Shown in pieces: positions 8,567 through 17,292 of a stretch of DNA of 64,000 nucleotides. Numbering within the stretch: the stretch's first letter is position 1; each line of letters starts with the position of its first letter. The stretch comes from Azoarcus_F sp036734105. GTDB taxonomy: Bacteria > Pseudomonadota > Gammaproteobacteria > Burkholderiales > Rhodocyclaceae. The position numbers and the translations under genes are program-made. A model generated the notes under the pieces. That model searched no databases and had not been told where the DNA came from. It worked only from the letters and a program-made list of their open reading frames with translations. The stretch is taken from the NCBI GenBank assembly GCA_036734105.1, contig DAIMZH010000008.1, forward strand, positions 29,304-93,303, read 5' to 3'.

Positions 8567-9525
8567 GACTGAAAATGATCATACCCCAGTGCGACAGGAA
8601 GTGCGCGCTCGCAACCGGCTTCCAGAAGGCGCAGTTGGCCGCGTGCGGGGGTGATGCGGCCGATCCGCGTAAAAGGCAGGGACAGTCGTTGCGACAGCTC
8701 GCACACTGTGTTGCGCTCAAGGCGCGGCGCGGTGAACAGCAGCTCATAGTCGTCACCACCGGTGAGCAGAACCTGGAGCGCGCTGTTTGAAGGGGTTCCT
8801 GTTGCCAGCACGGGTGCAAGCGGCAGCATCTCCAGCGTCAGCTCGGCACCGCAGGCTGAGCGTTCGAGAATATGGGTAAGGTCGCCAAGCAGTCCATCGG
8901 AGATGTCCAGCATGGCAGTCGCCAGGCCGCGCAGGGCGAGGCCGGCTTCTACCCGGGGTTGTGGACGCTGCAGGGCGGCAAGCGCGCGCGCGATGGCGTC
9001 CGGATGTTGCAGCCGTTGGCCAAGCAGGTGGGCCAACCCGAGTGCCGCCATGCCCGGTGTGCCGGTCACCCAGATATCGTCGTCGGCGCGGGCACCGTCA
9101 CGTCGCACTGCCTGTCCGGCGGGAACTTCGCCAATCATCGTCACCGACAGCGTGAGTGGCCCGCGCGTGGTGTCGCCACCTGCCAGGTCAATGCCAAAGC
9201 GTTGGGCGCAGTCACCAAAACCTTTGGCCAGCCGCGCAATCCACGACTCATCCGCAGCAGGCAGCGCGATGGCCAGAAAGGCCCAGCGTGGCTCGGCACC
9301 CATGGCAGCTATGTCAGATACATTCACCGCGAGGGTTTTCCAGCCAAGGTCGGTCGGGTCGGTGTCGGCAAAAAAGTGGGTTCCTGAAACCAGCATATCG
9401 GTTGTCACGACCAACTCCATGCCCGCCCTGGGGGCGAGCAAAGCCGCATCGTCGCCCACGCCGAGTCTGGTGTGGCGGGTAGGCAGCATGAAGTGGCGGC
9501 GGATGAGATCGAACTCGGTGGGCAT
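8563..9525 (-). CDS. thiL: Thiamine-monophosphate kinase
   Basis: Phosphorylates thiamine monophosphate to thiamine diphosphate, the last step of cofactor synthesis. 320 aa from the ATG at 9525 (MPTEFDLIRRHF); the longer open frame upstream has no family character. Motifs: GVGDDAALL near residue 30, the metal-binding DMLVSGTHFF and LAGGDTTRGPLTLSVT, and a C-terminal LLTGGDDYELLFT loop. First gene of the leftward thiL-pgpA-pncC unit; divergent from the osmolyte operon across 206 nt. Confidence 0.95.
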   Translation of the reverse strand: MPTEFDLIRRHFMLPTRHTRLGVGDDAALLAPRAGMELVVTTDMLVSGTHFFADTDPTDLGWKTLAVNVSDIAAMGAEPRWAFLAIALPAADESWIARLAKGFGDCAQRFGIDLAGGDTTRGPLTLSVTMIGEVPAGQAVRRDGARADDDIWVTGTPGMAALGLAHLLGQRLQHPDAIARALAALQRPQPRVEAGLALRGLATAMLDISDGLLGDLTHILERSACGAELTLEMLPLAPVLATGTPSNSALQVLLTGGDDYELLFTAPRLERNTVCELSQRLSLPFTRIGRITPARGQLRLLEAGCERALPVALGYDHFQS

Positions 9526-9678
9526 GCGGGCGGGCGTCAGATGAGCTGTCCCGAGCTTAACGCGGACAGCAGGGCGGTGCAATTCCAGGTGTGGTGAGCG
9601 TCTTTCTGAAGCCGATTCCATTCTGAAACCTGACCCTGAGGCGCTATTGCGAGTAAGTGCCCGTAAGGCCGTAATGTT

Positions 9679-9702
9679 TTCTAGCAATAACATTTGCTAG
9701 AA
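9679..9702. promoter_or_regulatory. Perfect 9-bp dyad upstream of the osmolyte operon
   Basis: TTCTAGCAA (9679-9687) and TTGCTAGAA (9694-9702) form a perfect inverted repeat with a 6-nt spacer, 29 nt before the asnO start. A TAGAAT hexamer (9698-9703) inside the right arm could serve as a -10 box, so a bound dimeric regulator would compete with or position RNA polymerase. This is the only strong dyad I found in the 206-nt thiL-asnO gap. Operator function is inferred from position and symmetry. A hairpin in the 5' UTR is the alternative. Confidence 0.5.
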
Positions 9703-9731
9703 TGTAATAACGAAGTCATGAGGACAAGCTT

Positions 9732-11513
9732 ATGTGCGGAATCGCAGGCGAGTTGCGCTTTGACGGCAGGGAGCCAGATCTGACAGCGGTGGTGAGGATG
9801 AATGCCAGACAGCGTGCGCGTGGCCCCGACGGCTGTGGTGTGTTTTCGCAGGCTGGGCGTGTTTTTGGGCATCGACGCCTCAAGATCATGGACTTGTCGG
9901 AGTCGGCGCAGCAGCCGATGTTCGATCCGGCGCTCGGGCTCGGCATTGTTTTTAATGGCGCGGTGTATAACCACCCCGAGCTGAGAAGAGAACTGGAAGG
10001 CCTGGGCTATGTGTTTTATTCGCATGGAGACACCGAGGTCTTGCTCAAGGCTTATCACGCCTGGGGGGAAGACTTTGTGTCGCGGCTCAATGGCATGTTT
10101 GCCTTTGCCATCTGGGAGCGTGACAGTGGTCGCTTGTTGCTCGGACGCGACCGCCTTGGCATAAAGCCCTTGTATTACGCACAGCTTGATGGTGGCTTTC
10201 GCTTCGCGTCCACGCTGCCAGCCTTGCTTGAGGCGGGTGGTGTTGATACCGCCATTGACCCGCAAGCCCTGAATTTTTATCTTTCTTTTCATGCTGTTGT
10301 GCCAGCGCCCATGACTATTTGCAAAGGTGCGCGCAAGCTCGCCCCGGGAACGCTGATGCGCATTGAGGCGGACGGGCGTCGCAGTGAGCGCTGCTTCTGG
10401 CAGTTGGAATATTCACACAGCGCGGTGGACGAGGGCCGCAGCTTTGAGGAATGGACCGAAGTGCTGCTGGACGCACTACGTGCGGCGGTCAAGCGTCGGC
10501 TTGTCGCGGATGTGCCCGTTGGCGCCTTGTTGTCGGGTGGTGTCGACTCCAGCCTTATCGTTGGCTTGATGGTCGAAGCCGGTGCCACTGACCTGAGAAC
10601 CTATAACGTCGGCTTTGAGGATGTGGGTGGCGAGAAGGGGAACGAGTTTGAGTATGCCGATATCGTGGCGCAACGTTTCTGCACCATTCACGAGCGGATA
10701 TTTGTACCTGAATCCGATTTGCTGGCGCGCTTGCCCGAGGCGGTGGAGGCGATGAGCGAGCCAATGGTGAGCCATGACTGCATCGGTTTCTATCTGCTGT
10801 CCGAGGCGGTTTCGCGCCACAGCAAGGTGGTTCAAAGCGGTCAGGGCGCCGACGAAGTGTTCGGTGGATACCACTGGTATCCAAAAGTGGATGGAAGCCA
10901 GCGGCCGGTCGATGCTTATCTGGCCGCCTTTCGCGACCGCGACTTCACTGAATACAAGCGCGTGGTGTCGCCTGACTATCTGGTGGGGGATGAGTCTGCC
11001 GCGTTTGTGGCCGAACGCTTCAACGCAGCCGGTGCGAGGCATCCCGTAGACAAGGCTCTGCGGCTCGATACCACGGTGATGCTGGTCGACGACCCGGTCA
11101 AGCGGGTGGACAACATGACCATGGCTTTTGGACTTGAGGCGCGGGTGCCGTTTCTAGATCACGAGCTGGTTGAGTTGGCTGCCAGAATTCCGTTTCGGCA
11201 CAAGCTGGCTCAGGGTGGAAAAGGGGTTCTCAAGGAGGCCGCGCGCAAGGTGGTTCCATCCGCGGTGATTGATCGGCCCAAAGGCTACTTTCCGGTTCCG
11301 GCCCTCAAGTATCTTCAGGGGTCGGTACTTGAGTGCGTGCGTGATGCGCTCAGCAGTCAGGCTGCGCGCGAGCGTGGGCTGTTCCGTCGTAACTACGTGG
11401 ACAGCCTGCTGTCGGATCCCGGTGCGCATATCACGCCCTTGCGAGGCTCCAAGCTTTGGCAGCTTGGTCTGCTTGAATGGTGGTTGCAGCGTCACACAGG
11501 CAGAGCCGGGTGA
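9732..11513 (+). CDS. asnO: N-acetylglutaminylglutamine amidotransferase
   Basis: Asparagine-synthase-like amidotransferase that would amidate N-acetylglutaminylglutamine to the compatible solute NAGGN. 593 aa. N-terminal class II glutaminase domain with the catalytic Cys2 (MCGIAGELRFDG) and RARGPDGCGVF; C-terminal synthetase domain with the PP-loop GALLSGGVDSSLIVGL near residue 260. Assignment over plain asparagine synthetase rests on its neighbours: the next gene is a GNAT-ATP-grasp fusion and the third an M42 peptidase, the trio known as the NAGGN locus in rhizobia and Pseudomonas. A GAGGACAAGCTT stretch precedes the ATG. Confidence 0.9.
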   Translation: MCGIAGELRFDGREPDLTAVVRMNARQRARGPDGCGVFSQAGRVFGHRRLKIMDLSESAQQPMFDPALGLGIVFNGAVYNHPELRRELEGLGYVFYSHGDTEVLLKAYHAWGEDFVSRLNGMFAFAIWERDSGRLLLGRDRLGIKPLYYAQLDGGFRFASTLPALLEAGGVDTAIDPQALNFYLSFHAVVPAPMTICKGARKLAPGTLMRIEADGRRSERCFWQLEYSHSAVDEGRSFEEWTEVLLDALRAAVKRRLVADVPVGALLSGGVDSSLIVGLMVEAGATDLRTYNVGFEDVGGEKGNEFEYADIVAQRFCTIHERIFVPESDLLARLPEAVEAMSEPMVSHDCIGFYLLSEAVSRHSKVVQSGQGADEVFGGYHWYPKVDGSQRPVDAYLAAFRDRDFTEYKRVVSPDYLVGDESAAFVAERFNAAGARHPVDKALRLDTTVMLVDDPVKRVDNMTMAFGLEARVPFLDHELVELAARIPFRHKLAQGGKGVLKEAARKVVPSAVIDRPKGYFPVPALKYLQGSVLECVRDALSSQAARERGLFRRNYVDSLLSDPGAHITPLRGSKLWQLGLLEWWLQRHTGRAG

Positions 11514-11535
11514 ATGCCCTGCCGGGAGCGAGACA

Positions 11536-13269
11536 ATGAGAAAGCATGTGGAGATGGCGTTCAGAGCTGGTCGAAAGCCGCTGCACCTTCAGCCCGGGCA
11601 GCCGGAAATGCGCGCAATGCCGGACAGCGTGGTCATAGAGTGCGGCTGGGGGCGCTGGCTTCCGGCGCCAACCTGGCGAGATCCGCGAGCGCTTGCTACC
11701 GAATTGTTGCAGGAGCGGCCAGGGCAGCGGGACATCGCGTTCTATGTCGAGAAGCCGCAGGTGGTGGTAGCCCAGGCGCCGCAACAGCTTTTTCTCGATC
11801 CTTCGGATACTTTCCGGCTTGACCTGTCTGCCTATCGCACTGCCAGCGCAGGCCGACGTGGATTTTCAGTGCGAAGACTGCGCACGCGGGCCGATATCGC
11901 AGCCATCAATGCCTTGTATCGTGCGCGCAATATGGTGGCGGTTGATGCACAGCAAGTCTGGAGCGACAGGGCAAATCGAGGCAAGACCTATGTGCTGGCC
12001 GAAGACAGGTTGAGCGGCGAAGTTGTCGGCGTGGCCATGGGACTGGACCATGTCGAGGCCTTTGGCGACCCACATCACGGCAGCAGTTTGTGGGCCTTGG
12101 CGGTGTCGCCACAGGCAACCCATCCCGGCATCGGTCAGGCCCTGGTTCGTCATCTGGCTGAACACTATCAGGTGCGTGGCCGGGCGTGGATGGATGTATC
12201 GGTGTTGCACGACAACGAACAAGCTATCGCCTTGTACGAAAAGCTGGGCTTTCAGCGTGTTCCTGTGTTTGCCGTCAAGCGCCGCAACGCGATAAACGAG
12301 CCTTTGTTTCTGGAGCCGGTCCAGGGGCTGGAGGCGTTGAATCCATACGCCCGCCTGCTGACCGAGGAGGCGCGCCTGCGTGGTATTTTCGTTGAAGTGC
12401 TGGATGCCGAAGGTGGCTACTTTCGCCTGACCTTGGGCGGGCGCAGCATTGTTTGTCGTGAATCCCTGACTGAACTGACCAGCGCCATTGCCATGAGCCG
12501 TTGTCAGGACAAGAGGGTGACGCTGCGCTTGCTGGCACAGGCGGGTTTGAAAGTGCCTTTGCAGGCAGAGGCTGATTCGCCCGAATTGGTTCAGTCATTT
12601 CTTGATCGCGTTGGTGCGGTGGTGGTCAAACCGGTCGAGGGCGAGCAGGGCCAAGGCATCAGCGTCAATCTGACCAAGGTCGACGAGGTTTTGGCTGCGA
12701 TAGCGCGAGCGCGAGGTTTCTGCGACCGTGTCATTCTCGAAGAGTACTGTGCTGGCGATGATCTGCGAATCGTGGTGATCGGCTATAAAGTGGTGGCAGC
12801 AGCAGTGCGCCGACCGCCTTTCATCGTAGGCGACGGAAAGTCGACTGTTTCTGAATTGATCAGTAAGCAGAGCCGTCGGCGCGAGGCGGCAACAGGCGGT
12901 GAGTCGCGGATTCCGGTGGACGACGAGGCGCTCAGGTGTCTTGCTGAGCAAGGCTTCACACTGAACCACATACCGGCAGCAGAAACCCGAATCCGGGTCC
13001 GCAACACAGCAAACCTGCATACTGGCGGCACCATTCATGATGTGACTGAGCAGCTTCATCCGGTGCTCAGGCAAGCGGCAGAACGCGCGGCAGTGCTGCT
13101 GGATATCCCGGTCACCGGTCTCGATTTTCTGGTGGCTGCAGTGGATGGGCCGGATTACGTGATCATTGAGGCAAACGAGCGTCCCGGGCTGGCCAACCAC
13201 GAGCCGCAGCCAACCGCGCAACGCTTCATCGATCTGCTGTTTCCAAACACGGCGCACAGCAAGAAATAA
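11536..13269 (+). CDS. ngg: N-acetylglutaminylglutamine synthetase (GNAT plus ATP-grasp)
   Basis: Fusion enzyme expected to join two glutamines and acetylate the product, giving N-acetylglutaminylglutamine. About 577 aa from the ATG at 11536, with GGGAGCGA upstream; the open frame extends back into asnO but lacks family character there. Order: N-terminal region, GNAT acetyltransferase (about 115-250, with ALAVSPQATHPGIGQALVRHL as the acetyl-CoA loop), then a C-terminal ATP-grasp domain (about 300-575) with VVVKPVEGEQGQGISVNL, VILEEYCAGDDLRIVVIG and the metal-binding end FLVAAVDGPDYVIIEANERP. It follows asnO by 22 nt. Confidence 0.9.
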   Translation: MRKHVEMAFRAGRKPLHLQPGQPEMRAMPDSVVIECGWGRWLPAPTWRDPRALATELLQERPGQRDIAFYVEKPQVVVAQAPQQLFLDPSDTFRLDLSAYRTASAGRRGFSVRRLRTRADIAAINALYRARNMVAVDAQQVWSDRANRGKTYVLAEDRLSGEVVGVAMGLDHVEAFGDPHHGSSLWALAVSPQATHPGIGQALVRHLAEHYQVRGRAWMDVSVLHDNEQAIALYEKLGFQRVPVFAVKRRNAINEPLFLEPVQGLEALNPYARLLTEEARLRGIFVEVLDAEGGYFRLTLGGRSIVCRESLTELTSAIAMSRCQDKRVTLRLLAQAGLKVPLQAEADSPELVQSFLDRVGAVVVKPVEGEQGQGISVNLTKVDEVLAAIARARGFCDRVILEEYCAGDDLRIVVIGYKVVAAAVRRPPFIVGDGKSTVSELISKQSRRREAATGGESRIPVDDEALRCLAEQGFTLNHIPAAETRIRVRNTANLHTGGTIHDVTEQLHPVLRQAAERAAVLLDIPVTGLDFLVAAVDGPDYVIIEANERPGLANHEPQPTAQRFIDLLFPNTAHSKK

Positions 13270-13279
13270 GGACAGCAAC

Positions 13280-14467
13280 ATGACCCACGCCATTTTTCCC
13301 CCTATTGATTATGCGTATCTCGAAGAAACCCTGCTTCAGTTGCTGGCGATTCCCAGCCCGGTGGGCTTGACCGATGCGACTGTACGCTATACCGCACACC
13401 GCTTCGAAGCGCTTGGCATCCCCTACGAAATTACCCGCCGCGGTGCCATTCGCGCCACCCTGCGAGGGCGTCAGGCCAAACCGGCACGTGCTATCGTGGC
13501 GCATCTGGACACGCTGGGTGCGATGGTGCGTGAGCTCAAATCAAACGGACGCATTGCCATTGCACCGATCGGGCATTGGTCGGCACGCTTTGCCGAAGGC
13601 ATGCGGCTGACCATCTTTACCGACGATGGGCATTTCCGGGGCACCTGCCTGCCGCTGAAAACCTCTGGTCATGCCTTTGGCGGTGAGATCGACACCCAGC
13701 CGGTTGGCTGGGATCACGTCGAAGTCAGGGTGGATGCATGTTTGAACAGTCGGGCTGATCTCGACGCAGCCGGCATCAACGTAGGCGACTGGATCGCCTT
13801 CGACCCGCAGCCAGAGATTCAGCCCAATGGCTATGTCAATTCGCTGTACCTTGATGACAAAGCTGCCGTGGCAGCGCTGCTCACTGCCTGCAAGGCGGTA
13901 CGTGATCACAAGCTGCCGTTGCCGGTGGATGCGCACCCCCTGCTGACGATCACCGAGGAGGTTGGCTCCGGCTCGTCGGCAGCCTTGCATGGTGACATCG
14001 CCGAAATGGTCAGTCTGGACATTTCTATTGCTGCGCCTGGGCAGAACACCTCCGAGCACGCTACTACGATCTGCATGCAGGACATGTCCGGGCCTTTTGA
14101 CTATCATCTGTCACACAAGCTCATCAACCTGGCCAAGGAACACGGCATTGCGCACAGGCGGGATGTGTTCAAGTACTACCGCTCGGATTCAGCCGCTGCG
14201 GTTGAGGCCGGAAACGACATCCGCACCGCCCTGATTGGTTTTGGGGCGGACGCATCGCATGGCCGGGAGCGGACACACCGTGACGCTCTCGAAGCGCTCA
14301 CGCAGTTGGTGGTCGCCTACATGATGAGTGAACCAGTCGCTGCACGCGATTGTGCATCGATGGGATCGCTCAAGGGCTTCACCGAGCAACTGCGCCCAGA
14401 GGACATGGCCTTGCCGAGCTCACCCCTGCCTGAGCCCGGTTTGTTCTATCCGCCCGACGACTTGTAA
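13280..14467 (+). CDS. Osmolyte-locus M42 family peptidase
   Basis: Zinc aminopeptidase/deacylase-like protein of family M42, third member of the NAGGN trio. 395 aa from the ATG at 13280, preceded by AAGGAC, 10 nt after the ngg stop. Metal-ligand segments: IVAHLDTLGAMV, SLYLDDKAAVAALLTA, TITEEVGSGSSAAL and the late FGADASHGRERTHRDALE. Its exact task at these loci is not established as far as I know; turnover of the dipeptide or processing of a precursor are plausible. Convergent with the META lipoprotein gene, 11 nt apart. Confidence 0.85.
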   Translation: MTHAIFPPIDYAYLEETLLQLLAIPSPVGLTDATVRYTAHRFEALGIPYEITRRGAIRATLRGRQAKPARAIVAHLDTLGAMVRELKSNGRIAIAPIGHWSARFAEGMRLTIFTDDGHFRGTCLPLKTSGHAFGGEIDTQPVGWDHVEVRVDACLNSRADLDAAGINVGDWIAFDPQPEIQPNGYVNSLYLDDKAAVAALLTACKAVRDHKLPLPVDAHPLLTITEEVGSGSSAALHGDIAEMVSLDISIAAPGQNTSEHATTICMQDMSGPFDYHLSHKLINLAKEHGIAHRRDVFKYYRSDSAAAVEAGNDIRTALIGFGADASHGRERTHRDALEALTQLVVAYMMSEPVAARDCASMGSLKGFTEQLRPEDMALPSSPLPEPGLFYPPDDL

Positions 14468-14478
14468 TGGTCGATGAA

Positions 14479-15771
14479 TCAGTGTTCGCCGGGTGCTGGT
14501 CTGGCAGTGAGGCGCCCGGCGCTGCCGATCAAGGCCAGCGAGCCATTGGCGTCGATGTCAAAGCCATGAACGCCGGACAGGATTTCAAGAAACTCCCGCT
14601 CCTGTGCCATCAACGGTTCCGGGCAGGCCATCATGGTCGACACCATTCTGGCAAAACGAAGGTTCTCACCGTCCACCGAAAAGCCACCATTGAAGCGGTT
14701 GCACGAGGCGTTGCCCGACACCCGGCCGTCGTCTGCGGAAAAGCGCAGCGTGATGGACGACCCGCTGGCCGGTAGCTGATCATCGAGTAGGGTGACTACC
14801 CAGTCGTGCCGTGTGAGCAAGTCCAGCGGGGCTCCGCCGCATCCGCGCAGTACGCCCTGGGCGCTAGCCAGATCCACCGAGTAAGGGTGAGGCATGCCAG
14901 TCATGCTGTCATGACAGACGCCGAGGCTTGCCGTCATCACCACAGCCTGATCGGAACCCGCCGCACGATAGCGCGTGGTGGTGCCGCTTTGATCGGTCTG
15001 CAGCAAATCAAACGATTGCTGTTGGGCACCATACGCCGTGGTCAAGGCCAGTCGTCCATCCTCCACAATGACTTGCCAGGGCGGTTCGTTGCCGCTTGCC
15101 GTGAATGGCTGGGCGGGCTCGCTGGCGATCTCGCATTCAGTCAGCACCGTGCCACGTACTGCGACAACCGCCGCTGTTCCTTTGCCATGCAACACGGTGG
15201 CGGAGTCGCCGAGTGCCTCATAGCGCACGCCTGACGCCGATTGCGTCTGCTGCATGGCGAACTGCTCCACGCCGACGCGCATGACCAGCCCGGAGCCGGT
15301 GGCGCCGAGCATGACCTCGGTGTCACCGCAAAGCCAGGCTGTGCCAAAGGCGATAGCGTTGAAGGCCTGAAGCTGGATCTCGCCCACGTTGTGCCGCCCC
15401 TGCTTGACGAAAACCGGCACGACCTCGCTGACACGAATGACCCGTCCGTCCAGTTCAATGGCCGCCCTGAGCTCAAGCAGGTTCGCACTGCTGTTGCTCG
15501 GGACTTGGGCTTCGATGCTGAAGGGAATTGGCAGTTGCCGACCTGCGAGCGACTGACGCGTGCTGGCCAGCAGCTTTTCGCCTTCTTTGCTGTAGAGACG
15601 CATCTCGACTGTTGCCTTGGCCTGCGGGGGCATCGCCATGCGGTCGAGGTAGGTGAGTTGGCCGTCAAGCGTGAGTGTTCTGCTTGGCGCTTCGGGCGGG
15701 GTCGTGACGCAGGCGGTCAAGGCCAGCGCTGACAGCGCAAGCATCAGCAATGAGAGACGTGGTGTCGACAT
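14479..15771 (-). CDS. Multidomain META/MliC-like lipoprotein
   Basis: Predicted lipoprotein of 430 aa from the ATG at 15771; the N-terminus is a signal peptide ending in a lipobox (ALALTAC, cysteine near residue 21). I recognise several small beta domains in order: a YbaY/YscW-type domain (about 30-135, LTYLDRMAMPPQAKATV), an MliC-like lysozyme-inhibitor domain (about 140-215, FGTAWLCGDTEVMLG and a later conserved Cys), a COG3650-type domain (about 220-315, SGNEPPWQVIVEDGRLAL), and a C-terminal META/HslJ domain (about 320-430, SGNASCNRFNGGFSV and MACPEPLMAQEREFL). Such proteins are envelope stress or lysozyme-resistance factors. The domain split is by eye. Confidence 0.8.
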   Translation of the reverse strand: MSTPRLSLLMLALSALALTACVTTPPEAPSRTLTLDGQLTYLDRMAMPPQAKATVEMRLYSKEGEKLLASTRQSLAGRQLPIPFSIEAQVPSNSSANLLELRAAIELDGRVIRVSEVVPVFVKQGRHNVGEIQLQAFNAIAFGTAWLCGDTEVMLGATGSGLVMRVGVEQFAMQQTQSASGVRYEALGDSATVLHGKGTAAVVAVRGTVLTECEIASEPAQPFTASGNEPPWQVIVEDGRLALTTAYGAQQQSFDLLQTDQSGTTTRYRAAGSDQAVVMTASLGVCHDSMTGMPHPYSVDLASAQGVLRGCGGAPLDLLTRHDWVVTLLDDQLPASGSSITLRFSADDGRVSGNASCNRFNGGFSVDGENLRFARMVSTMMACPEPLMAQEREFLEILSGVHGFDIDANGSLALIGSAGRLTARPAPGEH

Positions 15772-15901
15772 GGTTTGAAGTTGGCAGTTGGTCAAATCAG
15801 GCTTGCAAGATAATACGATGATTTGCCTGCTGCTTGCTTTCGTCGTGAAATTCTTGCGAAAAACCAGTCTTCCGAAGGCGTTTCGGAGAGTTGCCGAGCA
15901 C

Positions 15902-15932
15902 AAACAAAAAGGGCCTTGGTTGCCCAAGACCC
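15902..15932 (-). terminator. Rho-independent terminator of tRNA-Lys
   Basis: Stem of 9 bp (15911-15919 with 15924-15932, one G-U pair) closed by a 4-nt GCAA loop on the minus strand and followed by TTTTTGTTTG. It starts 20 nt after the 3' end of the tRNA-Lys gene, in the right orientation to end that transcript. It lies upstream of the META lipoprotein gene, which therefore needs its own promoter. Confidence 0.88.
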
Positions 15933-15952
15933 AATTTGCTTCGCTTAAGTGA

Positions 15953-16028
15953 TGGTAGGCCGTGCGGGGTTCGAACCTGCGACCAACGGATTAAAAGTCC
16001 GCTGCTCTACCAGCTGAGCTAACGACCC
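15953..16028 (-). tRNA. tRNA-Lys(TTT)
   Basis: 76 nt with encoded CCA. The cloverleaf is clear: acceptor GGGTCGT, D-arm GCTC..GAGC, anticodon arm GCGGA-CTTTTAA-TCCGT giving anticodon TTT, T-loop TTCGAAC. Compared with the Escherichia coli tRNA-Lys as I remember it, the 5' half is nearly the same, while four changes fall in the 3' half. They leave an A51-C63 mismatch in the T-stem and G-U pairs at 1:72 and 4:69. The gene has its own promoter and terminator, so it is probably expressed. Confidence 0.93.
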
Positions 16029-16045
16029 ATCTGCGAAAGACCAAA

Positions 16046-16074
16046 ATTATAATGACCGGCGTCTGTCGGGTCAA
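16046..16074 (-). promoter_or_regulatory. Sigma-70 promoter of tRNA-Lys
   Basis: TTGACC (-35, plus 16069-16074) and TATAAT (-10, plus 16046-16051) separated by exactly 17 bp on the minus strand, close to consensus. The expected start is about 7 nt downstream, some 10-12 nt before the mature tRNA 5' end. No other reading frame on the minus strand could use it before the terminator at 15902-15932. Confidence 0.88.
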
Positions 16075-16107
16075 TACCCGATGCACAAAAAAGCCTTGGT
16101 CAGGAGC

Positions 16108-17217
16108 TCAGGCTTCGCGCATCATCAGCCAATACTGAATCTTGAGGGTGACTGCCGACCCTGCCACTATGGCCAGAAAGGTAATGATGGAGCCGAGCGC
16201 CAGGGTGGAAAAACCGGTGATACCTTGGCCTATGGTGCAGCCAAAGGCGGTGACACCGCCAAAGCCCATCAGGATGGCGCCGATGATGTGACGGACCAGA
16301 TCGTCAGTCTGATGAAAACCTTCAAGCCGGAAGCTGCCGGACAAGAACGCCCATACTGCTGACCCTGCGATGACGCCCAGTGCGCCAGCAATGCCGAAGG
16401 TGACGATGCGGCTGGTGTCACTCCACAGCATCAGCAACTCCAGTGTGTAGGCGATAGGTGCGATGAAGGTGAAGGATTCGGCGCGTCCGCTGTTGGTGCC
16501 GATGAAGGCCTCTTCGAGGGTGCGTGGGTGTTCTTCGACGAAGCCGACGTGGGCGGTCAGATACCAGCCAGCGACCGACAATCCGCCGATGACGATGGCG
16601 CCCAGCAACACATCGCGGCTGCGCCCTTCCGGGCTGGACAGCGCAAAGGCCATCAGTCCGCCGCCCAGCAGCGCGGTGGCGATGAGCAGCGCGGTGTGCC
16701 TGTCGAGTCCCAGACCGGTCATCATCGAGGGCAGATCCTGTCCGGTGGAAAGCTGTACATTGACCGAATCAATGAAATCGACTCGCCACACCCCAAACAG
16801 GCCGCGCATGGTCATGTAGGCAGAGATGCCCAGAAATATGAACACGACAAGTGACTTGAGATTGCCTCCGCCGATGCGGATCAGCGTCTTGCTGCCACAG
16901 CCCGAAGCCAGCGTCATGCCAATGCCGAACAGCAGGCCCCCGCTGAGGTTTGACAGCCAGATGAGTCGACTGTCGGTGTAAAACGAGTGCGATACGTCGA
17001 ACAAGCCGGTCAGTTGCAAGCCGGTGGTGCCAACGATGGCAACCGCAATGGCCAGCAACCACATGCGCATGCGACCCCAGTCGCCCATGTTGACGATGTC
17101 AGACACGGCGCCCATGGTGCAGAAGTTGGTCTTGTTGCCTATGAAGCCGAAGATCAGGCCGAGCGCGAAGGCGATCCAGGCGATGGTTGAAGCCGCAATG
17201 ATGGGTTCGTCAAACAT
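16108..17217 (-). CDS. YeeE/YedE family sulfur (thiosulfate) transporter
   Basis: Inner-membrane protein of 369 aa with about nine or ten hydrophobic segments. The family's repeated cysteine-bearing loops are present: GNKTNFCTMGAVSDIV (about 28-43), GIGMTLASGCGSKTLIRIG (about 98-116) and GGVTAFGCTIGQGITGFS near the end. In TsuA-type proteins these cysteines pass thiosulfate across the membrane. No TusA-like partner gene is adjacent. Its 3' end runs into GGCTTTTTT, a possible weak terminator. It lies between queC and tRNA-Lys. The actual sulfur substrate cannot be told from sequence. Confidence 0.87.
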   Translation of the reverse strand: MFDEPIIAASTIAWIAFALGLIFGFIGNKTNFCTMGAVSDIVNMGDWGRMRMWLLAIAVAIVGTTGLQLTGLFDVSHSFYTDSRLIWLSNLSGGLLFGIGMTLASGCGSKTLIRIGGGNLKSLVVFIFLGISAYMTMRGLFGVWRVDFIDSVNVQLSTGQDLPSMMTGLGLDRHTALLIATALLGGGLMAFALSSPEGRSRDVLLGAIVIGGLSVAGWYLTAHVGFVEEHPRTLEEAFIGTNSGRAESFTFIAPIAYTLELLMLWSDTSRIVTFGIAGALGVIAGSAVWAFLSGSFRLEGFHQTDDLVRHIIGAILMGFGGVTAFGCTIGQGITGFSTLALGSIITFLAIVAGSAVTLKIQYWLMMREA

Positions 17218-17292
17218 GGTGAGACAGCTCTGGTTGCGATTTGCGATTTAACAATAGCACGCCATGACCGATTCAAATGAGGTGGGAGGGCG

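Noticed and set aside
15953..16028. Genomic island inserted at tRNA-Lys
   Set aside because: No integrase or duplicated tRNA 3' end is found on either side; the neighbours are core genes.
16076..16112. Terminator of the YeeE/YedE gene
   Set aside because: GGCTTTTTT follows the stop, but only a 4-bp stem forms; too weak to list as a feature.
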